From NCBI GenBank assembly GCA_011523615.1, contig WTGJ01000027.1, positions 14,760-76,655 on the forward strand: 61,896 nucleotides of DNA, read 5' to 3'. The notes under the pieces are model-generated. The model searched no databases. It saw only the letters and a program-made list of their open reading frames with translations, and was not told the DNA's origin. The stretch is from Chloroflexota bacterium. Its GTDB lineage: Bacteria > Chloroflexota > Anaerolineae > Aggregatilineales > Phototrophicaceae. This document shows, one piece after another, positions 25,958-34,402 of this stretch; the stretch's first letter is position 1; each line of letters opens with the position of its first letter. A program made the translations under genes and the position numbers.

Positions 25958-26647
25958 TCAAGGTGAGGATGGCCAGCCTGGCCACTGCAGGATGGCCGTC
26001 CCCTTTTTGGTAGCCAGGGATGTCCACTGCAGCTGGGGAAAATCGCTCAACCATTTCTGGACCGATTTCCTCTCGCCGCGACGGTGATGATCATCCAGCA
26101 CAATGATGGCATGGGGCGCCATCCTCGCGGCCAGCAGGGGTAGGGTCGGCGTGCGTGCGTTCCGGTTCAACCAGGCGGGTGGTCCATCAATGACCAGTAA
26201 ATGGAATTGCATTCCTTCAGGCAAGGAGCGGAGATCATACCACTGAGGCGCACCCAGTTCGGTGGGGCAGGGCTTCAATGGAGCATGCAACACCGCGCCA
26301 TGATCGTTCAAGTTCATTTGGGTGAGCCATCCTTGGGTCCGCAGGGCGAAGCGCTCACTGTGCTCGAGGGATAGGAGGCGGCCCGCGTTCAGCTGGCACA
26401 AAGTCTGCGCGAGGACCAGCGTGGAAATGCCGCTGCCCATCTCCAGGATATGGAGAGGCGAGCGGTGCTGATGCAGGTACTGCACGGTGCGGGCGATGAG
26501 GGCGAGGAAATCATCCGCTGCGGCAAATCCGCCCACCCGGGGCAAGGCCTCTTCGAAGGCGAGGTTTTCTTGCAGCCAAAACGTTTCATTTTCTTGCCGT
26601 TGACTCAGCAAATGCTCCACGAGAAGATGGAGGGAGAGATCAGACAT
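25958..26647 (-). CDS. Class I SAM-dependent methyltransferase-like protein
   Basis: A 229-residue Rossmann-fold protein. LHILEMGSGISTLVLAQ is the SAM-binding motif I, LLSLEHSERFA gives the acidic residue of motif II, and FHLLVIDGPPAWL is the post-motif strand. The DGPP motif and the late LDDHHR are typical of O-methyltransferase-like proteins of the class-24 type. Substrate unknown. It diverges from the SAM hydrolase family gene with an 86-base gap, and greA follows it. Confidence 0.75.
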   Translation of the reverse strand: MSDLSLHLLVEHLLSQRQENETFWLQENLAFEEALPRVGGFAAADDFLALIARTVQYLHQHRSPLHILEMGSGISTLVLAQTLCQLNAGRLLSLEHSERFALRTQGWLTQMNLNDHGAVLHAPLKPCPTELGAPQWYDLRSLPEGMQFHLLVIDGPPAWLNRNARTPTLPLLAARMAPHAIIVLDDHHRRGERKSVQKWLSDFPQLQWTSLATKKGTAILQWPGWPSSP

Positions 26648-26733
26648 CGCAACCTGAGCAGCGGAACGACAAGCAAAGATGATTCATACTACCCATCACC
26701 CCCAATTCAGGTTGTGGATTACAATGGAAGGCT

Positions 26734-27576
26734 ATGGTTGAACCAGTGAGCATCGCGATTATAACAGATTTCGGCACTCGGGATGGCTACGTCGGGGCGA
26801 TGAAAGGGGTGTTGCAGTCATTGAGTCCACAGGCAACGTTATTGGATATCACCCATGAGATCGCCCCCCGGGATGTTGGGGCGGCGGCATACACCCTGGG
26901 ACGTTGTTACCGATATTTTCCCCCTGACACGATTTTTCTGGTCGTGGTGGATCCAGGCGTCGGGACGCAGAGGAAACCACTGGCAATCCAGGCGGGGGCT
27001 CACCGTTTTGTCGCCCCGGATAATGGCGTGTTGACGAAAGCGATCCAGGATCAGCCCAAGTGGGAAGCGGTATGCTTAACCCAACGGCAATACTGGCGAG
27101 AGGAAGTCAGCCATACCTTTCACGGCAGAGATATCTTTGCCCCGGTCGCCGCTCACTGGGCCAATGGAACGCCGCTGCATCGTTTCGGTGAAAGGGTGGC
27201 GGACCTGGTAATGCTGACGGAAGATGGGCCTCGTTGGGAAAGGGAACTGCCCGGGTTTTCGGGCCGGGTCACCCAGGTGGATCAATTCGGCAATTTGATC
27301 ACGAACATCGGCCCGTTTGTGCGCGTGGGTTCATCTTTGCAATGGCAAGATGACGCGGGCCAGACTCAGGTATGCGCGGCGAATGCTTTCATCATCGAAA
27401 TGGCGGGTTTGACCTTGCGCGGCGTTCAAAGCACCTACGCGGATGCCGCGAAAGGAGAAGCCTTGGCCTTGCTGGATAGCGCGGGTCAGCTAGAGATTGC
27501 GGTTCACCGGGGCAATGCCGCCGAGGCCTGTGGGTTATCCCGAGGGGCCAAAATCCAAATGCGGATTTCGGCATGA
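26734..27576 (+). CDS. SAM hydrolase / hydroxide adenosyltransferase (DUF62 family)
   Basis: A 280-residue member of the SAM hydroxide adenosyltransferase (fluorinase-like) family. It shows the N-terminal IAIITDFGTRDGYVGAMKG, VVDPGVGT, FVAPDNGVLT, and HTFHGRDIFAPVAAHWANG motifs. Most members hydrolyse SAM to adenosine and methionine rather than halogenate. The catalytic Asp-Arg-His triad is consistent with ITDFG, the R in HGRDIF and the H of the same loop. ATG at 26734 follows GGAAGG, and a TACAAT box lies only about ten bases upstream. Its stop overlaps the murA start (ATGA). Confidence 0.88.
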   Translation: MVEPVSIAIITDFGTRDGYVGAMKGVLQSLSPQATLLDITHEIAPRDVGAAAYTLGRCYRYFPPDTIFLVVVDPGVGTQRKPLAIQAGAHRFVAPDNGVLTKAIQDQPKWEAVCLTQRQYWREEVSHTFHGRDIFAPVAAHWANGTPLHRFGERVADLVMLTEDGPRWERELPGFSGRVTQVDQFGNLITNIGPFVRVGSSLQWQDDAGQTQVCAANAFIIEMAGLTLRGVQSTYADAAKGEALALLDSAGQLEIAVHRGNAAEACGLSRGAKIQMRISA

Positions 27577-28883
27577 GCGAAGAAACGTTTGTGATCCATG
27601 GCGGTGTTCCCTTGCGCGGGACGGTGCGGCCAGGAGGCAATAAAAACGCCGCGATCAAGATGCTCCCCGCCTGTTTATTGGTCGATGAGCCTGTGGTGTT
27701 GCACAACATCCCCAGGATCCGCGACGTAGACGTGGTGATTGCCATGCTTCGTGAATTGGGGGCGGAGGTGGAATGGCTGGGTGACTCTTCCGTGCGGGTG
27801 GACGCTGCGGACGCTATCGCTCCCGATGAGCCCGTCCCCTTTGCCCAAGAGATTCGGGCCAGTTTTGTCTTTGCCGGCCCCCTGCTCGGACGCTTCCAAC
27901 GCGCCGTGTTGCCCACGCCGGGCGGCGATGTCATCGGCGAACGCCGCATGGATCCGCACATCAACGCCTTGCGTGCGCTCGGCGCAGAAGTGCAATTTGC
28001 GGACGGCGTATTTTCCATGCAGACGCGGGGGTTGAAAGGCGCGAAGATCTTGCTGCAGGAAGCGAGTGTGATGGCCACGGAGAATGCGATCCTCGCCGCC
28101 GTCCTGGCAGAGGGCACCACGGTCATCGACAATGCCGCCGGTGAACCCCACGTCCAGGATTTGTGTCATATGTTGAATGGTTTGGGGGGGAAGATCCAGG
28201 GCATCGGCGCCAATCGTTTGCTGATCGAAGGGGTCCAGCGCTTGCATGGTGGGGAAGCGACCGTCAGTGCGGATTATATGGAAGTGGCGAGTTGGGTCGC
28301 TGCGGCGGCGATCACCCGCGGGGAGATTCGCATACAGGATGCTGCGCCACAGCAAATGATCATGGCGCAGCAGGTCTTTGCTCGTCTGGGCATTCACTGG
28401 GATGTGGCTGGGCCAGATATCGTTTTGCCGGCTGCTCAGGAGCTGCGGATTCAACCGGATATTGGCGGTCGGATCCCGATCATCAAAGCGCAACCCTGGC
28501 CCGCCTTTCCGACCGATTTGATGAGCGTCGCCATCGTCGTCGCCACGCAGTGTGAGGGGGCGGTGTTGTTCCATGATTGGATGTATGAGAGCCGTTTGTT
28601 TTTCACCGATCGCCTGATGCGAATGGGAGCGCGGATTACGCTTTGTGACCCGCATCGGGCGCTGGTACAGGGGCCGGCCGCACTCAAGGCAGTGGGCATG
28701 ATCACCAGCCCGGACATCCGCGCGGGGATGGCGCTGGTATTGGGCGCGTTGGCGGCCGATGGCGTCACGCGGATCGCGAACATCCAGCAAATTGACCGCG
28801 GTTATGAAAAGGTGGAAGAAAAACTCACTGCGCTCGGTGCGGATATCCGCCGGGTGACGAAGCACAGCGAAGCTGTGGAATGA
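27573..28883 (+). CDS. murA: UDP-N-acetylglucosamine 1-carboxyvinyltransferase MurA (Cys-to-Asp active site)
   Basis: A 436-residue MurA, the first committed enzyme of peptidoglycan synthesis, adding enolpyruvate from PEP to UDP-GlcNAc. GGNKNAAIKML holds the substrate lysine. The mobile loop that normally contains the catalytic cysteine (Cys115 in E. coli) reads LPTPGGDVIGERRMDPHI, so Asp119, codon GAT at 27927-27929, replaces it. The same change occurs naturally in Mycobacterium and Chlamydia MurA and gives intrinsic fosfomycin resistance while keeping activity. It is coupled to the upstream SAM hydrolase gene and converges on selB with a three-base gap. Confidence 0.96.
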   Translation: MSEETFVIHGGVPLRGTVRPGGNKNAAIKMLPACLLVDEPVVLHNIPRIRDVDVVIAMLRELGAEVEWLGDSSVRVDAADAIAPDEPVPFAQEIRASFVFAGPLLGRFQRAVLPTPGGDVIGERRMDPHINALRALGAEVQFADGVFSMQTRGLKGAKILLQEASVMATENAILAAVLAEGTTVIDNAAGEPHVQDLCHMLNGLGGKIQGIGANRLLIEGVQRLHGGEATVSADYMEVASWVAAAAITRGEIRIQDAAPQQMIMAQQVFARLGIHWDVAGPDIVLPAAQELRIQPDIGGRIPIIKAQPWPAFPTDLMSVAIVVATQCEGAVLFHDWMYESRLFFTDRLMRMGARITLCDPHRALVQGPAALKAVGMITSPDIRAGMALVLGALAADGVTRIANIQQIDRGYEKVEEKLTALGADIRRVTKHSEAVE

Positions 28884-28886
28884 TGC

Positions 28887-30773
28887 CTACCCGGGGGCGA
28901 GCGGCCCGCGGATCCTCTCATCTCCGACTCGTTTGGTGATTCCTTTTTCATCGAGGTGTTCGAGCAAAGCGATGGCGTACTTGCGGCTGGTTTGCAACTG
29001 ATCGCGCAGCTGACGGACGCTGAGGGAACCTTCGCGGTCGATGATCTGCAAAACGGCAGAACAGAATTCGGCATAATCCCGTTGCGCGAAGACGACATCC
29101 GCCGCCACTTGGACGTAATCTCCTCGTTCCAACAAGGCATACCATACTTCGGCGCCCACCTGTTCGGCTGCTTCCTTTGACGTCGGTGGGAGCGATGGCT
29201 GATGTTGAAAGGCTTCGTCCAGCTGATCGATGCGTTTTAGCTGTTCCGGGGTGAAGCGCAATTCATGTTCGTTGAGTTTGACGCGATCCGCAACCCGACT
29301 CACTCGACTGGCCATAGTGGCCAGGATGGCATGCATGGCGGCACCCGTGCATTGCAGGCGATGGCGCAGTTCTTCCGCGGGGAGGCCGGTCGACAATGGC
29401 TGGCTTTGATGAAACTCTTTGAGGAAAGCGATGATCCTGTTTTGCAGCTGATGGTGGGCGTTCGTTTCCTGGACGTAATCCGCGCCAATGCTTGTGATGC
29501 GACGTTCGGCGAGGGTCTGTTCCAGGGCGGTTGCGAATTCTGCGCTGGATAGTCCGCTGGCTGCAGCCAAGTCGGAAGTCCGCATGGGGGTGGGCGTGTT
29601 GGCGAGTTGGATGATTTTCTGCGTGGGATTGCCGAAGCGGCGGGTCTGCAAGAGCTGGATTCGTTCGCCGGAGAAGCGTTTCCAGCGCCGTTGAGGCAAT
29701 GGGTCGACGATGACGCCGCCGCCGATGGTCCGGGCCGGAGAGGGGATGCGCAAAATGTAGCGATCTCCTTCTGCGAGGGCGAGCGCTCGGTCCAGGCGCA
29801 ATTGCAGCCAGCCATCTTCACCGGGCGCGAGTTGTTCTGTGCCGAGCAGGCGCAAACGCGCGGTACATTCTGCGGCACCGGCGAATACTTTGACGGCCAT
29901 GTTGTGCTTCAGCACGAGAGTGTTGGCAGACAGGTGTTCGTAATGGGCATCGACCAGTTGCGTCGCAGGCACATCGCCTCGCTTGGAGAGCAGCTGGCCG
30001 CGCCGCAGCTTTTCCCCCCGCAAGCCACTCAAATTCACAGCGACTCGCGCGCCAGGAGGGGCTTCCTCCACCGCTTGTTCGTAGCATTGCAGGGCACGGA
30101 CTCGGGCGCGGATCTGTTGCGGTGCGATTTGGATTTCTTCGCCAACGCGCAGGGAGCCATTGCGCAGGGTACCGGTGACGATGGTGCCGAAGCCATCCAA
30201 GGTGAACACGCGGTCGATGGGCAATCGGGGTTGGTCGCGATCCAATACGGGCGGCAAATCGCTCATCAGCCGGGCAAGGCTCGCTCGCAACTCAGACATA
30301 CCGGCGCCAGTGTGTGCCGATACGAGGATGATCTCTGCCTGGGCGAAGGTCGTTGATTCGAGCAAGTCGGCAATATCCAACTCTACGAGGGTCAGCCATT
30401 CTTCATCGTCGACCAGGTCACACTTGGTCAATGCGACGATCAAGTGGGGGATGCCCAGCAAGTGCAGGATGCTGAGGTGTTCGCGTGTTTGCGGCATCAC
30501 GCCCTCGTCGGCCGCAATGACCAACAGGGCGGCGTCGATGCCACCCACACCGGCGAGCATGTTTTCGATGAAATCCCGATGACCGGGAACATCGACGATG
30601 CCGATGGTGCTGCCATCCTCGAGTTTCAGCCAGGCAAAACCCAGGTCAATGGTGAGCTGGCGCGTCTGTTCTTCGGGCAGTCGGTCCGGCTGGATGCCGG
30701 TCAGCGCTTGGACGAGGGTAGATTTACCGTGATCGACGTGTCCAGCGGTTCCCATGACGCGCGCTTGAGCCAT
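28887..30773 (-). CDS. selB: Selenocysteine-specific elongation factor SelB
   Basis: A 628-residue translational GTPase that delivers Sec-tRNA to UGA codons. G motifs are GHVDHGKST, DVPGHRDFI and TKCD near the N-terminus. Two EF-Tu-like beta domains follow. The C-terminal 250 residues hold several winged-helix repeats, ending in SRKYAIALLEHLDEKGITKR, the SECIS-binding module. Its presence implies that the organism reads UGA as selenocysteine, though no selA, selD, selC or selenoprotein is seen here. ATG at 30773. It lies 12 bases after a coiled-coil gene and may share its transcript. Confidence 0.95.
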   Translation of the reverse strand: MAQARVMGTAGHVDHGKSTLVQALTGIQPDRLPEEQTRQLTIDLGFAWLKLEDGSTIGIVDVPGHRDFIENMLAGVGGIDAALLVIAADEGVMPQTREHLSILHLLGIPHLIVALTKCDLVDDEEWLTLVELDIADLLESTTFAQAEIILVSAHTGAGMSELRASLARLMSDLPPVLDRDQPRLPIDRVFTLDGFGTIVTGTLRNGSLRVGEEIQIAPQQIRARVRALQCYEQAVEEAPPGARVAVNLSGLRGEKLRRGQLLSKRGDVPATQLVDAHYEHLSANTLVLKHNMAVKVFAGAAECTARLRLLGTEQLAPGEDGWLQLRLDRALALAEGDRYILRIPSPARTIGGGVIVDPLPQRRWKRFSGERIQLLQTRRFGNPTQKIIQLANTPTPMRTSDLAAASGLSSAEFATALEQTLAERRITSIGADYVQETNAHHQLQNRIIAFLKEFHQSQPLSTGLPAEELRHRLQCTGAAMHAILATMASRVSRVADRVKLNEHELRFTPEQLKRIDQLDEAFQHQPSLPPTSKEAAEQVGAEVWYALLERGDYVQVAADVVFAQRDYAEFCSAVLQIIDREGSLSVRQLRDQLQTSRKYAIALLEHLDEKGITKRVGDERIRGPLAPG

Positions 30774-30785
30774 GTGGAGCCTGGG

Positions 30786-32003
30786 TCAAGGATTGGAGTT
30801 CGGGCGGGCATTGGCGGATGACGCCTCTTTATCGTGCTCGGCGATCATCTGCTGGTAATCTTCGCTATACAGGCGAGCCCGTTTTCGTTCCAGTTGCCAG
30901 AGATTGGTGATGGAATCGATCAACGGTGGGAAACGGGTGTCCAGTTGGTTGATCCGTTGCACAAAGCGCTCGAACTCCCGGTCGTGGTTGCGCCAGATTT
31001 CATCGGTTGATAGCGTGAATTGTTTCCAGCGTTGTTGTTCGGCGCTGGCCCAATCATTCCATTCTTTGCGGAAGCGTTCCTCACTCAGTCTTTGGATTTC
31101 GGCGAGTTCGTTGATGCGTCGTTCCAAACCTTCGCCGATGCGCTGGAATTCAGATATGAGCTGACGCATTTCTCGGTGCGTGTCTGCCCAGATGGCAAAC
31201 TGAGAAAGACTCCCTTCCATGCGTTCGGTCTGATCCTGGAATTGGTTGACCCACTCCGCTTGCTGCGCTTCTCTGGCTTGTTCGATGCGTTCTTGTTGGG
31301 CGATGAATTGTTGCACTTCTTCGCGCCGTTCGCTTTCGGCCACATACATCTCTTGCAGGCGGCGTTCGGTGCGAACCGATAGATCCTCCAACAGGGTGAT
31401 TTTGGGCCGGATCAGCTCCAGGAGCTTGCGCAATTCTGGAAGCTGATTCTCCACTTCAGCCAGGCGACGACCTTCTTGGCGGTGTTGTTCTTCGAGAAAC
31501 TGGAAGCGTTTTTCGGGCTCTTCCAACAAGCGATGGTGTTCCTCCACCCGTTGTTGCAACGCGCGCAAGTTGCTTTCCAATCGCTGGCGGGCCGCTTTGA
31601 GCGGTTCGACTTCGCGCTGGTTGGCTTCCAATTGACCCAGGCGCTCTTTCTGAGAACTGATCTCTTTGCCCAGCGCTTCGCGGGCGTTTTCGTTGCGCCG
31701 TTCCAATTCCCGCTCGGCTTCCAGGCGCCGGGCATTCTGATTGTCGATCATCTTGCGCACTTCGCCCGCGACTTCGGCGATGATTTCGCTGCTGTCATCG
31801 CTCTGGACGAAGGCCCGTTTGTGAGTGTCCAATTCGGCTTCGAGGGCGTTCAATCGCTTTTGCAAGGCTTCGATCACCTGCTCTTGTGCGCCCAGGTTTT
31901 GTTCCAGAGCGGTGATGGTGCGTTTGTCCTGCCGGCGCTGATCATCCAACCATTCGATCATGCGAGCCGCTTGTTGGAGGTTCAGGGAAGTGTGTTCAGC
32001 CAC
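30786..32003 (-). CDS. Long coiled-coil protein of unknown function
   Basis: A 405-residue protein dominated by heptad repeats rich in Glu, Gln, Arg and Leu from about residue 15 to 330 (for example QEQVIEALQKRLNALEAELD). No transmembrane helix, ATPase or nucleic-acid motif is visible. A less regular segment near the end (NQLDTRFPPLIDSITNLWQL) may be a globular cap. The GTG start at 32003 has GGGAG directly upstream and an extended -10 box further out. It precedes selB in the same direction, but nothing links it to selenium. A structural or scaffold role is the most that can be said. Confidence 0.75.
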   Translation of the reverse strand: MAEHTSLNLQQAARMIEWLDDQRRQDKRTITALEQNLGAQEQVIEALQKRLNALEAELDTHKRAFVQSDDSSEIIAEVAGEVRKMIDNQNARRLEAERELERRNENAREALGKEISSQKERLGQLEANQREVEPLKAARQRLESNLRALQQRVEEHHRLLEEPEKRFQFLEEQHRQEGRRLAEVENQLPELRKLLELIRPKITLLEDLSVRTERRLQEMYVAESERREEVQQFIAQQERIEQAREAQQAEWVNQFQDQTERMEGSLSQFAIWADTHREMRQLISEFQRIGEGLERRINELAEIQRLSEERFRKEWNDWASAEQQRWKQFTLSTDEIWRNHDREFERFVQRINQLDTRFPPLIDSITNLWQLERKRARLYSEDYQQMIAEHDKEASSANARPNSNP

Positions 32004-32029
32004 GGGATGCTCCCGTATCGAATAATTGT

Positions 32030-32038
32030 ATTATAGCA
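32030..32038 (-). promoter_or_regulatory. Extended -10 promoter of the coiled-coil/selB genes
   Basis: On the minus strand TGCTATAAT is a perfect extended -10 box, 27 bases before the GTG at 32003, in an AT-rich divergent gap of 78 bases. Confidence 0.6.
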
Positions 32039-32081
32039 TACACCACCCGGAAACGAATCGAGCAGGAATCAGAAAGAACCG

Positions 32082-33242
32082 ATGAGTCGCCTGAATCAAC
32101 GAGAAGATCTGGAGCAGTGGGAAAGCCAATCGCTGGCCCCATATGCCTTGCGGAGCGCGGAGAGCCGCGGACGCCTGCATCCGGAAGCGGAACCGCGGCA
32201 CCGCACGGCCTTCCAAAGAGACCGCGATCGCATCATCCACAGCGAAGCCTTTCGCAAACTGGAGTACAAAACGCAGGTTTTTGTCAATGACGAAGGGGAT
32301 TATTTCCGCACTCGTTTGACGCATACCCTGGAAGTTGTACAAATCGGCCGCACACTGGCGCGCGCCCTGGCGGCCAATGAAGACCTGACGGAAACGATCT
32401 GCCTGGCGCATGACCTCGGCCATCCACCCTTTGGCCATGCGGGGGAGGGCATCCTGGCGGAATTGCTGGCGGGGCACGGCGGCTTCAACCACAACCTGCA
32501 CAGTTATCGCATCGTCACGGAGCTGGAACAACGCTATCCGCAGTGGCCGGGTCTCAATTTGACGATCGAAGCCCTGGAAGGCATCGCCCGACACGAGACC
32601 AGTTATGACGAACGTGGCTTTCCGGGGATCGACAATGCTGACCTGCGGGGCAGTTTGGAGGCGCAGATCGCCAACGTGGCCGATGAACTTGCCTACAATG
32701 CCCACGACCTGGATGATGGTCTGCATGCGGGCTTGCTGACGCCGACGCAGTTGAATGAGTTGGCGCTCTGGCGAGAACTCTGCCAGCGCATGGATTGGCA
32801 TGAAGAAAGCATGGATGTGCTGACTCGACATCGCTTCATCCGTGAATTGATCGGCTGGCAGCTGGAGGATGTGCTGGCAGAGAGCGCGAAGGCCCTGGAT
32901 GCGTTGAATCCACGTGATTCTATGGCCGTGCAAGCGCATCCTGCAGCGGTGGTCGGCCACAGCCGGGTGATGAGGCAACGCAATGACGAGTTGCATGAGT
33001 TTTTGCTCCATGCCATGTATCGCAATTTTCGCGTCATGCGCATGCAACAGCGAGCGCGCCGTTTCATCGTCGGGATTTTTGAAACGGTGACCGAAGAACC
33101 GCACCAATTGCCGCCGGAGTACCAGAGACAATTGGGTGAACGAGCGTTGCCCAGCGTGGTGGGGGACTACATCGCGGGGCTCACCGATCGCAGTGCGGTG
33201 CTGGAATACCGCCGCTTGTACGATCCACTCATGCAGCCGTGA
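32082..33242 (+). CDS. dgt: dNTP triphosphohydrolase (dGTPase-like)
   Basis: A 386-residue HD-domain enzyme that removes triphosphate from dNTPs. The metal and catalytic motifs are RTRLTHTLEV (His), AHDLGHPPFGHAGE (the HD pair) and NVADELAYNAHDLDDG (Asp). The N-terminal RDRDRIIHSEAFRKLEYKTQV is a family signature. The ATG at 32082 diverges from the coiled-coil gene. It heads a plus-strand group with the kinase and dprA. The shorter length compared with E. coli Dgt matches the type found in many Gram-positive and Chloroflexota genomes. Confidence 0.92.
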   Translation: MSRLNQREDLEQWESQSLAPYALRSAESRGRLHPEAEPRHRTAFQRDRDRIIHSEAFRKLEYKTQVFVNDEGDYFRTRLTHTLEVVQIGRTLARALAANEDLTETICLAHDLGHPPFGHAGEGILAELLAGHGGFNHNLHSYRIVTELEQRYPQWPGLNLTIEALEGIARHETSYDERGFPGIDNADLRGSLEAQIANVADELAYNAHDLDDGLHAGLLTPTQLNELALWRELCQRMDWHEESMDVLTRHRFIRELIGWQLEDVLAESAKALDALNPRDSMAVQAHPAAVVGHSRVMRQRNDELHEFLLHAMYRNFRVMRMQQRARRFIVGIFETVTEEPHQLPPEYQRQLGERALPSVVGDYIAGLTDRSAVLEYRRLYDPLMQP

Positions 33243-33246
33243 AAAG

Positions 33247-33267
33247 GAACGAGATTCGCGCTCGTTC
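33247..33267 (+). other. Inverted repeat between dgt and the protein kinase
   Basis: GAACGAG and CTCGTTC form a perfect 7-bp stem around a 7-base loop right after the dgt stop. It has no T-tract, so it may be a processing or attenuating hairpin and not a strong terminator. Confidence 0.4.
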
Positions 33268-33291
33268 TCTAAACCCATAGGATAGGATGGC

Positions 33292-34371
33292 ATGAGCGAA
33301 TACACCATGCTGCAACAACGTTATCGCTTGCTGTCGCAACAGGGTTCCGGTGGGATGGCCGTCGTGTACAAGGCACACGACGAAGGCCTGGATCGCGTCG
33401 TGGCGCTCAAAATCATGCGCCCGAATTACAGCAATGACGAAGCATCACGAGAACGGTTCCGCAAGGAAGCGCGGCACATCGCCCAATTGCAACATCCGAA
33501 CATCGTCACCGTTCACGATTTTCTCACAGAAGCGGATCGCTACGTATTGGTCATGGAATACATCGAAGGGCAGGATCTGAAACGGTTGTTGCGCGATCGA
33601 GGCGCGTTGAGTATCCAGCAGGCTCTGGATATTGCGATTCAGGTCAGTGAAGGGCTAGGCTATGCCCATCGGCGAAATTTGGTGCATTCCGACGTGAAGC
33701 CACAAAATGTGTTGCTCACCAGCGATGGGCGCGCGAAAATCACGGATTTTGGCATTGCCCAGGTTTTTCGCCGCGCCGCGCCGAAGGAAAAACGGGCGAC
33801 CGTTTGGGGCAGCCCGCATTATTTTGCGCCGGAACAAGCTCTGGGCGCTGCGCCGACGCCGGAATGCGACATCTATGCGATGGGGATCGTGCTCTTTGAG
33901 ATGCTCACCGGCCGGCTGCCATACCGGGGGGAAGATCAGAAAGAACTGGCGCTCGCCCATGTACGTGAACCGATACCACGGGTCAGCGATCAACACGCCC
34001 ACATCCCACAACCCCTGGTCAACATCGTCTATAAACTGATGAGCAAAGATGCCGCGGCTCGTTATCGCTCTGGCGATCAACTGGCGCACGTGTTGAAGGC
34101 CTATCGGGATTCCGGTTCTCAATCCACCATCCAAAACGATGCTCTGTCAGCGATGATGCACCATCAGCCAACCGTGTCAAAGGGAAATACCCCCGCGAAA
34201 AATGGGACCAGCCGACCCTATACGGGCCGAGTGTCGCCGCGCAACCGACCGCGCCACGCCCGTGTGCAGCAATGGGACCTGGTCACGATGATGATGGCCT
34301 TACTGGCTTTGCTGGCTGTAGGAGGTTTGCTGCTCCTGTATGCCAGCCTCATCACGGGCTCATTGGGTTGA
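33292..34371 (+). CDS. Serine/threonine protein kinase (PknB-like, non-RD)
   Basis: A 359-residue kinase of the Hanks type. Residues 8-275 hold the kinase domain: glycine loop QGSGGMAVVYKA, lysine in VALKIM, catalytic loop VHSDVKPQNVLL, DFG in KITDFGIAQ and APE in YFAPEQ. The catalytic HRD is HSD, so this is a non-RD kinase. A basic, disordered linker leads to one transmembrane helix near the C-terminus with almost nothing beyond it. There is therefore no extracellular PASTA or sensor domain, and activation must come from elsewhere. ATG at 33292 with GGATAGGATGG upstream. Confidence 0.92.
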   Translation: MSEYTMLQQRYRLLSQQGSGGMAVVYKAHDEGLDRVVALKIMRPNYSNDEASRERFRKEARHIAQLQHPNIVTVHDFLTEADRYVLVMEYIEGQDLKRLLRDRGALSIQQALDIAIQVSEGLGYAHRRNLVHSDVKPQNVLLTSDGRAKITDFGIAQVFRRAAPKEKRATVWGSPHYFAPEQALGAAPTPECDIYAMGIVLFEMLTGRLPYRGEDQKELALAHVREPIPRVSDQHAHIPQPLVNIVYKLMSKDAAARYRSGDQLAHVLKAYRDSGSQSTIQNDALSAMMHHQPTVSKGNTPAKNGTSRPYTGRVSPRNRPRHARVQQWDLVTMMMALLALLAVGGLLLLYASLITGSLG

Positions 34372-34402
34372 GCGAGCCGGCTGATGGAGTTTCGGTGATT
34401 CC

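Noticed and set aside
27675-28865. 396-residue minus-strand open frame opposite murA
   Set aside because: The murA frame has all catalytic and structural motifs; the opposite frame has none.
32031-33308. 425-residue minus-strand open frame opposite dgt
   Set aside because: It is the antisense of a clear HD-domain dGTPase and lacks recognisable motifs.
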